From positions 1,418,756 through 1,482,755 of the forward strand of contig NZ_FNWH01000006.1 in NCBI RefSeq assembly GCF_900106585.1: a stretch of 64,000 nucleotides of DNA, given 5' to 3'. Positions 50,562-59,440 of this stretch are shown here, one piece after another. The position numbers and the translations under genes were made by a program. The notes beneath the pieces were generated by a model, which did no database searches, was not told the origin of the DNA, and saw nothing but the letters and a program-made list of their open reading frames with translations. The stretch comes from Acidaminococcus timonensis (GTDB lineage: Bacteria; Bacillota; Negativicutes; Acidaminococcales; Acidaminococcaceae). Positions within the stretch are counted from its first letter, which is position 1, and each line of letters begins with the position of its first letter.

Positions 50562-50966
50562 CTATTTCATTGCTTTGATGATGTCGTCAGTGACATCCAC
50601 ACCGCCCTGAGGAACGGCTTCCTTCACAAGGATGGCGCTCAGGTTCTTTTCCTTGGCAACAGAAGCGGCGGCGGTATCGAAGCTGCCCTTCACCTTGGCC
50701 TGGGCTTCAGCCTGCAGGCTCTGCATCTTGGAGCTCTTTTCCTGGAGGATCTTCTGGGCTTCCTCCTGGCTCTTGCCGGCGGTTTCCTGGTTCAGTTCGT
50801 TTTCCATGGCCTTGCCTTTTTCCTGCAGGTCCTTGGTGGCATCCTTGAACACCTGGCTCTCGGTCTGTACCTTGTTCATATCCACCACACCGAACTGTGC
50901 GTTGCGGCCGCAGCCAAAGGACAGCATGGCTGCCGTGATCATGCAGAGAATCATTGCTTTTTTCAT
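50562..50966 (-). CDS. OmpH/Skp-like lipoprotein
   Basis: This 134-residue Skp/OmpH-type protein has a lipobox (MLSFGC, Cys at about 19), then a short strand (GVVDMNKV), an Ala/Gln/Glu/Lys-rich helical hairpin (about 38-95) and a C-terminal strand-helix ending AVPQGGVDVTDDIIKAMK. Skp chaperones hold unfolded outer-membrane proteins for BamA; here lipid anchoring would tie the chaperone to a membrane. The Met of MKKAM is chosen as AGAGGG lies nine bases upstream. The C-terminal GGVDVT motif is shared with the 159-residue relative encoded next to bamA. Confidence 0.85.
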   Translation of the reverse strand: MKKAMILCMITAAMLSFGCGRNAQFGVVDMNKVQTESQVFKDATKDLQEKGKAMENELNQETAGKSQEEAQKILQEKSSKMQSLQAEAQAKVKGSFDTAAASVAKEKNLSAILVKEAVPQGGVDVTDDIIKAMK

Positions 50967-50980
50967 ATTTCCCATCCCTC

Positions 50981-51916
50981 TTAGTCTACAATTTGCTGGA
51001 CGACGGTATTCACCTCATCGGTGATGTCGTCCGCACTGATGTTGGCCCGCGGATTGCGGAAGATCAGTGTATATTTCCGGCTCAGGTTGACTTTCTTGAT
51101 GGCGCTGAGGATATCGCTGTCAATGTCCTCCCGCAGCTTTTTCTCCTTGTCTTCCTGCTGCTGGATCTGTTTGTCCATACTTTCGATCAATTTGTCCAGT
51201 TCCACCTGGCCTTCCTGGTTCCGGGGCTTCGGATCCGTCAGGGAAAGGCCGGTCTGTTCCTGGACCGTCTGTCCGGCCAGCTCTCGGGAGAACGCCTGGA
51301 GCCGGGCCTGGGAGGCAGCCACATGGGCGGCCATCTGCTGCCGCAGCCAGTCTTCCTTCGCTGCCTGGACGTCCGCCCGGTCCTTCTCCCGTTTGTCCAG
51401 CAGTTCCTGCTGTTCCTGGAGGAGGGCCTTCTGGGAAGCGTCGGTCATTTTGATGCTGCCCAGTTTCAGCCGCAGGTTGAACAGGGGGATGCGGTATTTT
51501 TCCTCCACCGCATCCGCGTCAGCCTTGAACTTTTCGTCCGCCTGGCTTTCCAGGGCCTCCCGTTTCTTGCGGAGGCCATCCTGCTCCATGGCCCGTCTTT
51601 CGGCTACCTTGGCCTGCCAGGCCGCCGACTGGAACTGTCCAGCCCCTGCCTGCTTCACTTTCTTCATCCTACCCAGGATCTCCAGCTGCTGCCGGCCGTT
51701 TTCCTGCTGCCGGTCACGGAGCCATCTGGCAGCTTCCAGCTGCTCTTTCTGGCGTTCCCACTCTTTGTATCTGGGATGCCTTTTGACCAGTTCATCCCAA
51801 TTCACCACAGCAAACCGGGGCGGATTCTGTTTCTGGAAAGGGAATCTTCCATGGGTGAAGCTGCAGCCAGTGAGGAGCAGCAGCCCCGTCAGCAGCATAC
51901 AGAGCCATTTGCCCAT
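50981..51916 (-). CDS. large coiled-coil lipoprotein, OmpH-like
   Basis: This 311-residue lipoprotein (lipobox LLTGC, Cys at about 18) is built mostly of charged helices (about 50-260, rich in Gln, Lys, Arg, Glu). The N-terminal RFAVVNWDELVKRHPRYKEW looks like the first strand and helix of OmpH/Skp proteins. The C-terminal part (YTLIFRNPRANISADDITDE, about 285-304) again resembles the OmpH end. This reads as an enlarged Skp-like relative; its clients are unknown. It sits between the two smaller OmpH-like genes. Confidence 0.78.
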   Translation of the reverse strand: MGKWLCMLLTGLLLLTGCSFTHGRFPFQKQNPPRFAVVNWDELVKRHPRYKEWERQKEQLEAARWLRDRQQENGRQQLEILGRMKKVKQAGAGQFQSAAWQAKVAERRAMEQDGLRKKREALESQADEKFKADADAVEEKYRIPLFNLRLKLGSIKMTDASQKALLQEQQELLDKREKDRADVQAAKEDWLRQQMAAHVAASQARLQAFSRELAGQTVQEQTGLSLTDPKPRNQEGQVELDKLIESMDKQIQQQEDKEKKLREDIDSDILSAIKKVNLSRKYTLIFRNPRANISADDITDEVNTVVQQIVD

Positions 51917-51946
51917 GATCCATTCCCTCCTTCTTGAGGCGACCTG

Positions 51947-52426
51947 TTATTTCTTGGCTTTCTTCATCTGAGCCTGTACGTCGGTGGTTACATCCACACC
52001 GCCATAGACCACTGCGCCCTGGTTGACCACAACCGTCAGGCCCTTGGTCTTGCCCACAGCCACGATGGCGTCATCCACTTCTTTTTTCACCGGTTCCAGG
52101 ACTTCCTTCTGCTTGTCCTGGAGTTTCTTCTGGTACTCCTGGGCCAGCTTCTGTTTGTCCGCGTCGCTCATATCTTTGCTTTTTTCCTCGAATTCCTTGC
52201 GGCTGTTCTCAGCTGCCTGCTGCAGCTGGGTCTGTGCGTCCGCCAGACCCGGTGCGGAGGCCATGACCTGGTTGTAGTTCACTTTGCCGATGGCAGAATT
52301 CATGGTGGCGTCACCACCACCCAGGTTCCTGCCCTGGATTGCCAGGACGAAAACGCCGATGACCATCAGGGCCGCAATGGCCAGAGAGATCACCTTGACG
52401 TTTTTCTTTTGGGCAAATTCCATCAT
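51947..52426 (-). CDS. OmpH/Skp-like protein with N-terminal membrane anchor
   Basis: This 159-residue protein has an uncleaved-looking hydrophobic helix (about 11-31, VISLAIAALMVIGVFVLAI). The Skp-type fold follows: KVNYNQVMASAPG, a charged helical hairpin (about 65-125), and TVVVNQGAVVYGGVDVTTDV at the end. It is expected to act as a periplasmic chaperone for BamA substrates while fixed to the inner membrane. It lies 36 bases after bamA, the standard neighbour of skp. Confidence 0.88.
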   Translation of the reverse strand: MMEFAQKKNVKVISLAIAALMVIGVFVLAIQGRNLGGGDATMNSAIGKVNYNQVMASAPGLADAQTQLQQAAENSRKEFEEKSKDMSDADKQKLAQEYQKKLQDKQKEVLEPVKKEVDDAIVAVGKTKGLTVVVNQGAVVYGGVDVTTDVQAQMKKAKK

Positions 52427-52462
52427 TTTCCAATCCCTGCTTCCTTATTCAATAGTAATGTA

Positions 52463-54661
52463 TCAGAACTGGCCGCCAAAGCTGAAGTGGAAGCGGCCGC
52501 CACGGTCGCCGCCAGCCAGCCGGAAGCCATAATCCAGCTTAATGGGTCCCAGCGGAGAATTGATCCGCAGACCTACACCGGTGGAGTATTTCATCTTGCC
52601 CAGGTCGAAATCATCTTCCCCGTAATCCTTGCTCCAGGCATAGCCTGTATCGGTGAAGAACACGCCCTGGACCTTCTTGATGATGGGATACCGGAATTCC
52701 AGAGAGCCCTTCAGCATGCTGTTGCCCTTGAACTGGTCATCCCGGTACCCGCGGAGGATGTCGCTGCCGCCTACGCTGAAGCGCTGGGACAGGGGCATAT
52801 CCCCGTTGGCATAACCGGCTCCCAGGTCCAGGGCCCACACGTTGTCCTTGCCCATCCGATAGTAGTACCGGTAATCGGCCATGTATTTCTCGAAGTTGAA
52901 GTCACCTCCGAAGTTGGCCACTTCCACCGAGTACTGGGTCCGTTTCCCTTCCCGGGGATCGTAGATGTTATCCCGGGTATCCAGGGTACGGGCCAGGGTG
53001 ATGCTGCGGGTGGTCCCGAAGTTCTTCTTCAGCCGTTCCTGTTTATCCCAGTCATAATCGTCCGGATATTCGTGGACATTCCCTTCGAACCACTGGGTGC
53101 TGTAGCCATCCACCGGTTTCTTGTATTTATCATCCCGGTTCTTCAACGTGACGCTGTTGGTGATGAACTCATTGTCGGTGACCCGGCTGAAGAACAGTTC
53201 CTCACCGATCCGTTTCTTGTAGTACCGTGCGATTTCATCCCCGTCCCGGTTGTAGTCCACGTATTCGTTGGTCATGTTGTAGAAGGTGAAGCCGGCGGTG
53301 GTTTCCTTGTCATCGATCCAGGGCTTCACATAGGAGACTTCGAAGTTGGCTTTGGTTTCAGAGTCTCCACCGAATTCCCAACGGGCGCTGACACTGTCGC
53401 CGGTACCCATGAAGTTCTTGTCACCGATGCTGACCATACCCAGGAACCCGTCTGCGTCACTGTATCCGGCGCCGATGCCGAAGGTACCGGTGCTGGTTTC
53501 CACCACGGAAACTTCCACAGAAATCGTATTGGGCATCTGACCCGGGTTCAGGCGGATGTTCACATCTTCGAAGAAGCCCAGATTATAAATCTTCTGCATG
53601 GCCCGGCGGGCTTTCTTGGCATTGAAGGGTTCTCCCTTCTTCATCCGCATTTCCCGGATGATGACCCGGTCCTTGGTCTTGGTGTTGCCCTTGACCCGGA
53701 AGTCTTCGATGACCCCTTCAGCCACCTGTACGATCAGACGGCCATCCGGCTGCATCCGTACATCGGCCACCTTGGCCAGGATGTAACCCTGCTGGCTGTA
53801 CAGGCTTTCCACTTTCCGGGCTCCGATGTTCACGTCCCGGGAGTTCAGCACCTTGCCCACCGGCAGATCCAGTGCCTTCTTGATGTCACCGGTAGAAATC
53901 ACCGTATTGCCTTCGATATCCAGATCGGTGAGCACCGGGTTCTCTTCCAGCTGGTACTTGATCTGGACCCCTTCCGGCACCTGGGTGAAGACCGGTTTGA
54001 TGTCATAGAACCAGCCGGTTTCGTACAGGGCCCGGATGTCATCCTGGAGCCCTTCCTTGGTGAATTTGGTGCCCGCAGGCATCTTCAGCACGTCAGCCAA
54101 TTTGCCGATATCTTCATGGGAAGCGCCGACAAGCGTCACCTTGGTGACAGTCTGTCCCACGAAGGGAGCGGACTCCCTGGAAATGGCTTCATACTGTTTT
54201 TCCTGGGATGTGATATCCGTATCGGAAAGGACGGACTGCTGGAGCACGCTGCGGCCGGGAAGCTGCTTGCTTTCCGCTTCCTGGATTTCCTTCTGCTGGG
54301 TCATCCGGGCCTCCAGCTGTTCTTCGTCAGCCTCCGCCTTCTTTTTTTCCTTTTCCAGCTGTTTCCTGCCTACTTTTTCGATGTAGGTCACGCCGTTGCG
54401 GCGGACTTCCCGGTAGCGGGGCGTTTCATCCGTTGCCTGTTCTGCGGTTTCAGCCGTTGCCGTGGTGGCAGCCGGTTTCACCGTTTCCGTGTTCACCTGG
54501 ATGGTGCCCACGCCCTGGCTGGCGCCTGCAGTCGTTTTATGGCTGCTCAGGTTGATGTCCTGGCTGCGGGTGACTTCTTCCGATGCATACACCGGAGATG
54601 CCAGAGCCATGGAAGCCAGGATTGCCAGAGACAAACGCCGCCAGTTTACTTGATTCTTCAT
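52463..54661 (-). CDS. bamA: outer-membrane protein assembly factor BamA
   Basis: This 732-residue Omp85 protein inserts barrels into the outer membrane. A signal peptide (about 1-27) is followed by an unusual Thr/Glu-rich and coiled-coil stretch (about 28-160, with KQLEKEKKKAEADEEQLEAR). POTRA domains come next (about 165-400), then the 16-strand barrel (about 405-732) with the ILRGYRDD version of the conserved RGF motif. The protein ends in Phe (HFSFGGQF). There are fewer POTRA residues than in E. coli BamA. GGGGG lies before the ATG, and the gene has its own promoter after a terminator. Confidence 0.95.
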   Translation of the reverse strand: MKNQVNWRRLSLAILASMALASPVYASEEVTRSQDINLSSHKTTAGASQGVGTIQVNTETVKPAATTATAETAEQATDETPRYREVRRNGVTYIEKVGRKQLEKEKKKAEADEEQLEARMTQQKEIQEAESKQLPGRSVLQQSVLSDTDITSQEKQYEAISRESAPFVGQTVTKVTLVGASHEDIGKLADVLKMPAGTKFTKEGLQDDIRALYETGWFYDIKPVFTQVPEGVQIKYQLEENPVLTDLDIEGNTVISTGDIKKALDLPVGKVLNSRDVNIGARKVESLYSQQGYILAKVADVRMQPDGRLIVQVAEGVIEDFRVKGNTKTKDRVIIREMRMKKGEPFNAKKARRAMQKIYNLGFFEDVNIRLNPGQMPNTISVEVSVVETSTGTFGIGAGYSDADGFLGMVSIGDKNFMGTGDSVSARWEFGGDSETKANFEVSYVKPWIDDKETTAGFTFYNMTNEYVDYNRDGDEIARYYKKRIGEELFFSRVTDNEFITNSVTLKNRDDKYKKPVDGYSTQWFEGNVHEYPDDYDWDKQERLKKNFGTTRSITLARTLDTRDNIYDPREGKRTQYSVEVANFGGDFNFEKYMADYRYYYRMGKDNVWALDLGAGYANGDMPLSQRFSVGGSDILRGYRDDQFKGNSMLKGSLEFRYPIIKKVQGVFFTDTGYAWSKDYGEDDFDLGKMKYSTGVGLRINSPLGPIKLDYGFRLAGGDRGGRFHFSFGGQF

Positions 54662-54733
54662 AGAGTACCCCCTAGTTCAGGTTCTATTTTTTCTCTCCCT
54701 AAATCAACGATTGATGAATACCATATCCAGTTT

Positions 54734-54762
54734 ATTATACCTTCTATAGCATAATATTTCCA
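54734..54762 (-). promoter_or_regulatory. promoter of the bamA operon
   Basis: TGGAAA and a perfect TATAAT are separated by 17 bases on the minus strand, about 75 bases before the bamA ATG and just past the tamB terminator. Confidence 0.62.
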
Positions 54763-54775
54763 GTCTTGGGATGTG

Positions 54776-54812
54776 AAAAAATGGGAGACTCCCGCAGGAG
54801 TCCCCCATTTTT
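54776..54812 (-). terminator. terminator after tamB
   Basis: The stem AAAAAATGGG-GACTCC / GGAGTC-CCCATTTTT, with one mismatch, carries T residues on the minus strand. It separates tamB from bamA. Confidence 0.88.
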
Positions 54813-54822
54813 GGGTGGATGA

Positions 54823-57800
54823 TCAGAACCGGGTCCGATACTGGACACCGTACCAATGGTTGCTGTCCTGGTCCACAGACACACCCAGATAGGTCTTGCG
54901 GCCCACCCGGTAGCCGGCATACAGATTGCTCTTTTCCCCGTCAAAGCTGGTGGTATAGCCCAGCAGCAGATTGCGTCCTATGGAACGGCTCATGAGTACA
55001 TTGTACTGGCGCCGGTCCTGGCCGGTGGCCTCGTTGGCCTTGTCGATTTCCGTGGTACTGAAGGACACCATATTCTGGATGGTCCCGCTGTAGATTCTCA
55101 GATCATCCAGTCCCAGGGCTTCCTTGATGGCGTCTTCCACATTGGCCAGGAAGGTCATCTGCAACCCGGCGTCCACCAGGCTTTTCCAGGCATCGCCTGT
55201 GAGATTGGCATCATCGGTCTTCAGGGTCAGGAACCGTTTCAGCGTGTTCTCGTCCTGGGGCGGATCGCTGGTGAGCTTGATCACGATGTCGTCCAGGCTC
55301 AGAGGTCCGCTGGCCTTGGCCAGGATGGCGTACTGGCCCAGACGGGTGAAAGCGGCCATGTTCACATGGGGGATGAAGGTCCCCGGTTGCGGCCAGTAGA
55401 TTTCCCCGAACCCGATATTGAACGGCGTGCCCAGGTATTTCAACCGGCTGCCCCGGTTCACCTGGATGCTTCCGCTGATCTGGGGATAGGCCGTGCTGCC
55501 CAGGATATGGAACTGCCCCTTCAGCCACAGATCCATGAAGGCCGCATTGTACAGATGCAGGTTGTTCCCCAGGTCCACCTGGATGTCAAGGCCGATGTCG
55601 GACCCGCCCTGGCCGAATTCCGGGATGCTGGAGATGCCCAGGTACCCTTTGTCCACCTTGATGTCCCCGGACAGGAACGGTTTGTTCTCCCTGTGTTCCA
55701 GGGTAAAGTGGCCGTTCAGCTTTCCCTTCACCGAACTGGAAACCAGCTCCACATCTTTGATGTCCATGGTTACCTGGTAGGGCTTGCCGCTGGTGTCGTT
55801 GAGCAGGTAGGATCCGGAAGCGGTGATGCTGCCCTTTTTACCGGTGGTGGCGGAAAATTCCTTCAGAGTAAGGGTCTTGCCGGCAAAAGAAGCATGGAAT
55901 TTCACATTGTCCAGGGTATTGTCCAGGCCCCGGAATTTCACCGTACCCCCATCCAGATCGATGGAACCGTCCAGGTCGTAGTCCTCCAGGGTGCCGGTCA
56001 CCGTCACCTTGCCGCTGGTGGGCCCATCCGCCCACTGGACCCATTTGGTCAGGGTGGGCAGGATGGCCAGGTTGCCGTTGTCCAGCCGGACTTCCAGGTT
56101 CATGCGGGCATGGGGATTCTTCCGTTTCGCCACCGGCCGGAACAGATCCAGGGGGAAGGTCCCATAGGCAGAAATCTTGTAGACATCCTTCTGGACCAGG
56201 GCCTGGTCCACATGGAACATGCCGTCCCGCAGTGTGACCATGCCATATACATGATCGAAGGCCATGCCGCTGAGACTGCCGTCCTGGAGTTCCAGGGAGA
56301 AGTTCCCGCTGGGGTTGTCCAGGCTGCCTTTCAGCTGCGCCGTGATGTTCAGTTTGCCGGCAATGTCCAGGGGGTTCTCCAGGCCCACATTCAGCAGTTT
56401 GGCGTTGGCCCCGTTGGTGGCAACTTCCAGATCCACGGTCCGTTTGAACTGATCCAGACTGCCCTGGGCCGCCAGGAGACCCCCACCGGCCTCCTGGGCC
56501 TGGAGCTTGCGGATCTGCCACAGGCCCCGGTGGACGTACAGGTCGAAATCCGCCGAAGAGAACGGTACGCCACTGACTTTGCCGTCCTCCACCTTGCCGA
56601 TGATGGTCATACCGGTTCCCCGGCCGTAGGGATTGGCATCAATGCGTCCGGACAGGTACCCGTCGATGTCCAGGTCCTGGTGGGCCATTTTCAGCAGGCT
56701 GCGCACGTTGCCCCGGTCCACATCCACCGTCCACTGGAACAGCTTCTGGTCAAAGTCGAAGGTGGCCTTCAGGGCGTAGTCCCCGCCGGTCTTCTGCTGG
56801 AACGTGCCCTGGAAAGTGTTCACATGGCCGCCCTGGCTCTGGAAGGACAGGGCCAGCCCGGTGAATTCCACCTCATTGATCAGCACGGCATCAGAGCTCA
56901 GAACACCCTGGAACTGGGGCTGGCTGTACATGCCGGTAATGCTGCCGCTGAAGTTCACCTTGCCGGCCAGGTCCACATCCTCTTTCAGCCAGGGCAGGCG
57001 CAGCAGGTTGATGTCTCTGGCATCGATGCCGATGTTCAGATAGCCATTGCGGGTCACAGTCCCGCTGAACTGTGCCTGACAGGTCAGGGCCTGTGCCTTG
57101 AAGTCCTTCAGGTTCAGCACGGTGCCGTCGTAGCTGTAGTCCCCGTCCACTTCGTCCACCAGGAATTTGTTCACGGAGCCATCATACGCATGCACATGGC
57201 CCTGGAAGCTGGGATTGGACAGGGGGCCCTTCACCATGAGGGTATTGGTCAGGTTGCCGGTGACCGGCCAGGGAGAGTTGAAAAAGCGGCTGAAGGGTTC
57301 CAGCCTGACCCCGGTGGTCAGGAGCTGCAGATCCAGTACTGGCTCCTGTCCGGACAGGTCCACACTTCCGTCCAGGATGTGACGACCCTGGGCCAGGTTC
57401 ACTTCCACGTTGCTAAACCGGGCCACCCGATTTTGCCAGCCCACGACCCCATGGGCCTCCTGGATGGGCTCACCCAGGATTTCCCCATCCTCCAGGGAGA
57501 AGGCGCCCATGGCCTGGGGATCATCCAGACTGCCGCTGAGGGTCAGATGGAGGGAAAGGGTTCCCTTCCCCTCCTGGCCCAGGGCTGCCAGAAGGGGGTC
57601 AATGGGCAGCTTCGTCAGATACACATCGGCGGAAAGAGCCCCGTCCTGCAGGCTTCCGCTCCCCACCAGGCCGCCGCCCTCCGGGGTGTTTGCCGCGATC
57701 CGCTTCAAGGTCACATGGCTGCCGTCCAGCACTCCATCCATTGCAATATCCTGCAGGGACAGGTCCCCCCAGCGAAGTCCCAGATCGCTGGAAACGGTCT

Positions 57801-59151
57801 CCACCTGCAGATGGCCGTCCTGAACGGTGCCGATGGCATACAGGGTCCCGTCCAGGGTCATACTGCCCAGACGAGGCACAAAAGTCCCCACATCCACTCC
57901 TTCTGAATGGAGCTCTGCTTCCCCCTCCTTTTCCTGCCAGTCAAAGGAAGCTTTCACGGTCACATTCCCGCCGCCGATGCTGGCTCTGGCGCCGTTCGTC
58001 TCCACCCGGTGTTTCCGCACCGTAAAGGGCAGTTCCACCTGGGTGGCAGTATACCCCTGTACGGTCAGTTCCGGGATGGTGAAGGTACCGGTTCCCGTCA
58101 GATCGTCCAGGGTTCCGCTGACCATGGCCTCGCCGCTGATCTTCCCTTCTGCAGGGAGATCCAGGGGCAGTGCGGAGGGATCGAAGTCCTCCAGCTTCAC
58201 CTGGAGCTTTTCCATCCGGGGATCCTGGATGTCCGTCAAATCCAGCTTACCCTGGATCCGGGCCTTCTGCCCGTTCACCGTCACATCCAGGTCCTGTGCG
58301 GAAAAACGCAGATTGTCAAAGGAAACATGGCCATCTGCCGTCAGAGCAAGGGGCTGTCCCTCATAGATATAGGTGGCACCCACCTGGCGCAGGTCGGCTT
58401 GGCCGGAAAGCTGGCTGCCTTTGGCATTGTTGGTCCAGGTAAGGGTGGCGTCCTCTACGGCCCCGCCCAGGTTGGACAGGGGGAGGAACTGCTCTGCCAG
58501 GTCTGCGTATTCCCCCAGGGCCAGAAAATCGGTCTGCACCGTCAGCGTACCCTGACGGCTGGTGTCCAGATGGCCGGCCACATGGAGGGTCTGGTTGCTG
58601 CGGGTCACCGTAAGATCCACCCCGAACAGGGGATTGCCGGAAGTATCCACCCTGCCGTCCACCCCCGCCTGCCAGGATCCGTAAGGTACGGTCAGGGTGA
58701 CCCGGCCCTCCTCAATCACGATGGGAGCCTTGAAGTCCGTGCTGGTGGACTGGCTGGGTTTCAGCAGATTGGCCACGTTCCACTGCTGGTCTTCCCCCTG
58801 GGCCAGGTACAGTTCCGGCTGGTGCAGGGTGATCCGGGTGATCATCCCCACGGAGCTGCTGCCCTGAAGCACCTTCAGGGGGTCCAGGCGCAGAGAAAGA
58901 GCCGGGATCCGGGCCACAGGATTGCCGGAGGCGTCATCCAGGCGCACGTTCCGCGCGGTAAAAGTCAGGTCCGGGCTCACCTCCATGGCATCCATTTGCA
59001 GTTGTCCATTCAGATATTCCGCAGCCGTCTGTTCCACCAGGGGCACGGCCCGCTGCAGCCCCGCCGGAAGTACCAGCTTCCACAGGACCAGATACAGCAG
59101 CACCAAGGCTCCCACAAGAACACCCAGCCGTTTCTTCAACGTGGCACCCAT
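54823..59151 (-). CDS. tamB: TamB-family inner-membrane/translocation protein
   Basis: This 1,442-residue AsmA/TamB-like protein has a single N-terminal helix (about 13-33, LVGALVLLYLVLWKLVLP). A very long repetitive beta-rich region with AsmA-like start (LQMDAMEVSPDLTFTARNVRL) spans the periplasm, and the C-terminal DUF490/TamB domain (about 1,080-1,442) ends in WYGVQYRTRF. Such proteins form hydrophobic grooves for lipid transfer between membranes and/or help outer-membrane protein assembly. The start at MGATLKKR has AGGAGG; an upstream extension is untypical. No tamA is in the window. It stands between tolC and bamA, in line with its presence next to mla genes in Veillonella. Confidence 0.92.
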   Translation of the reverse strand: MGATLKKRLGVLVGALVLLYLVLWKLVLPAGLQRAVPLVEQTAAEYLNGQLQMDAMEVSPDLTFTARNVRLDDASGNPVARIPALSLRLDPLKVLQGSSSVGMITRITLHQPELYLAQGEDQQWNVANLLKPSQSTSTDFKAPIVIEEGRVTLTVPYGSWQAGVDGRVDTSGNPLFGVDLTVTRSNQTLHVAGHLDTSRQGTLTVQTDFLALGEYADLAEQFLPLSNLGGAVEDATLTWTNNAKGSQLSGQADLRQVGATYIYEGQPLALTADGHVSFDNLRFSAQDLDVTVNGQKARIQGKLDLTDIQDPRMEKLQVKLEDFDPSALPLDLPAEGKISGEAMVSGTLDDLTGTGTFTIPELTVQGYTATQVELPFTVRKHRVETNGARASIGGGNVTVKASFDWQEKEGEAELHSEGVDVGTFVPRLGSMTLDGTLYAIGTVQDGHLQVETVSSDLGLRWGDLSLQDIAMDGVLDGSHVTLKRIAANTPEGGGLVGSGSLQDGALSADVYLTKLPIDPLLAALGQEGKGTLSLHLTLSGSLDDPQAMGAFSLEDGEILGEPIQEAHGVVGWQNRVARFSNVEVNLAQGRHILDGSVDLSGQEPVLDLQLLTTGVRLEPFSRFFNSPWPVTGNLTNTLMVKGPLSNPSFQGHVHAYDGSVNKFLVDEVDGDYSYDGTVLNLKDFKAQALTCQAQFSGTVTRNGYLNIGIDARDINLLRLPWLKEDVDLAGKVNFSGSITGMYSQPQFQGVLSSDAVLINEVEFTGLALSFQSQGGHVNTFQGTFQQKTGGDYALKATFDFDQKLFQWTVDVDRGNVRSLLKMAHQDLDIDGYLSGRIDANPYGRGTGMTIIGKVEDGKVSGVPFSSADFDLYVHRGLWQIRKLQAQEAGGGLLAAQGSLDQFKRTVDLEVATNGANAKLLNVGLENPLDIAGKLNITAQLKGSLDNPSGNFSLELQDGSLSGMAFDHVYGMVTLRDGMFHVDQALVQKDVYKISAYGTFPLDLFRPVAKRKNPHARMNLEVRLDNGNLAILPTLTKWVQWADGPTSGKVTVTGTLEDYDLDGSIDLDGGTVKFRGLDNTLDNVKFHASFAGKTLTLKEFSATTGKKGSITASGSYLLNDTSGKPYQVTMDIKDVELVSSSVKGKLNGHFTLEHRENKPFLSGDIKVDKGYLGISSIPEFGQGGSDIGLDIQVDLGNNLHLYNAAFMDLWLKGQFHILGSTAYPQISGSIQVNRGSRLKYLGTPFNIGFGEIYWPQPGTFIPHVNMAAFTRLGQYAILAKASGPLSLDDIVIKLTSDPPQDENTLKRFLTLKTDDANLTGDAWKSLVDAGLQMTFLANVEDAIKEALGLDDLRIYSGTIQNMVSFSTTEIDKANEATGQDRRQYNVLMSRSIGRNLLLGYTTSFDGEKSNLYAGYRVGRKTYLGVSVDQDSNHWYGVQYRTRF

Positions 59152-59204
59152 AAGGGACCTCCTGTGAGTCAGAGATTGGTGGGCATGGAAATCGTTATAC
59201 ACTA

Positions 59205-59392
59205 CACCTATATTAGTATAACAGGGTTGAGAGAGAAAATGAAAGAGAAATTATCGTCTCCCACTGACGGAAAAGACCCGCCCTGGGAAAAGACGGGTCC
59301 GCCTGATGCTGCAGGACCGGGAATGCCGGATCACCGGTCTTTCCTCCATGCAAAACTCCCTTCTCAACCACTACTCACTGACCACTGACCAC
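59205..59392. other. intergenic stretch between tamB and tolC
   Basis: No gene is seen. It contains a TATACT -10-like box for tamB (about 59210-59215, minus strand) without a convincing -35, a hairpin GACCCG/CGGGTC (about 59275-59301) and tandem TGACCAC/TCACTGACCAC words (59373-59393) of the same style as other short intergenic repeats in the window. Confidence 0.5.
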
Positions 59393-59425
59393 TAAAAAAG
59401 GAGCTGTGATTTTTCACAGCTCCTC
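59393..59425 (-). terminator. terminator after tolC
   Basis: The 11-bp stem AGGAGCTGTGA / TCACAGCTCCT (59399-59409 with 59414-59424) has six T residues on the minus strand, shortly after the tolC stop. Confidence 0.92.
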
Positions 59426-59440
59426 TTTCCTCTTATTCTC

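Noticed and set aside
54856..57906. 1,016-codon open frame on the plus strand opposite tamB
   Set aside because: It is a mirror of tamB codon bias; no recognisable motif, and it spans only part of the real gene.
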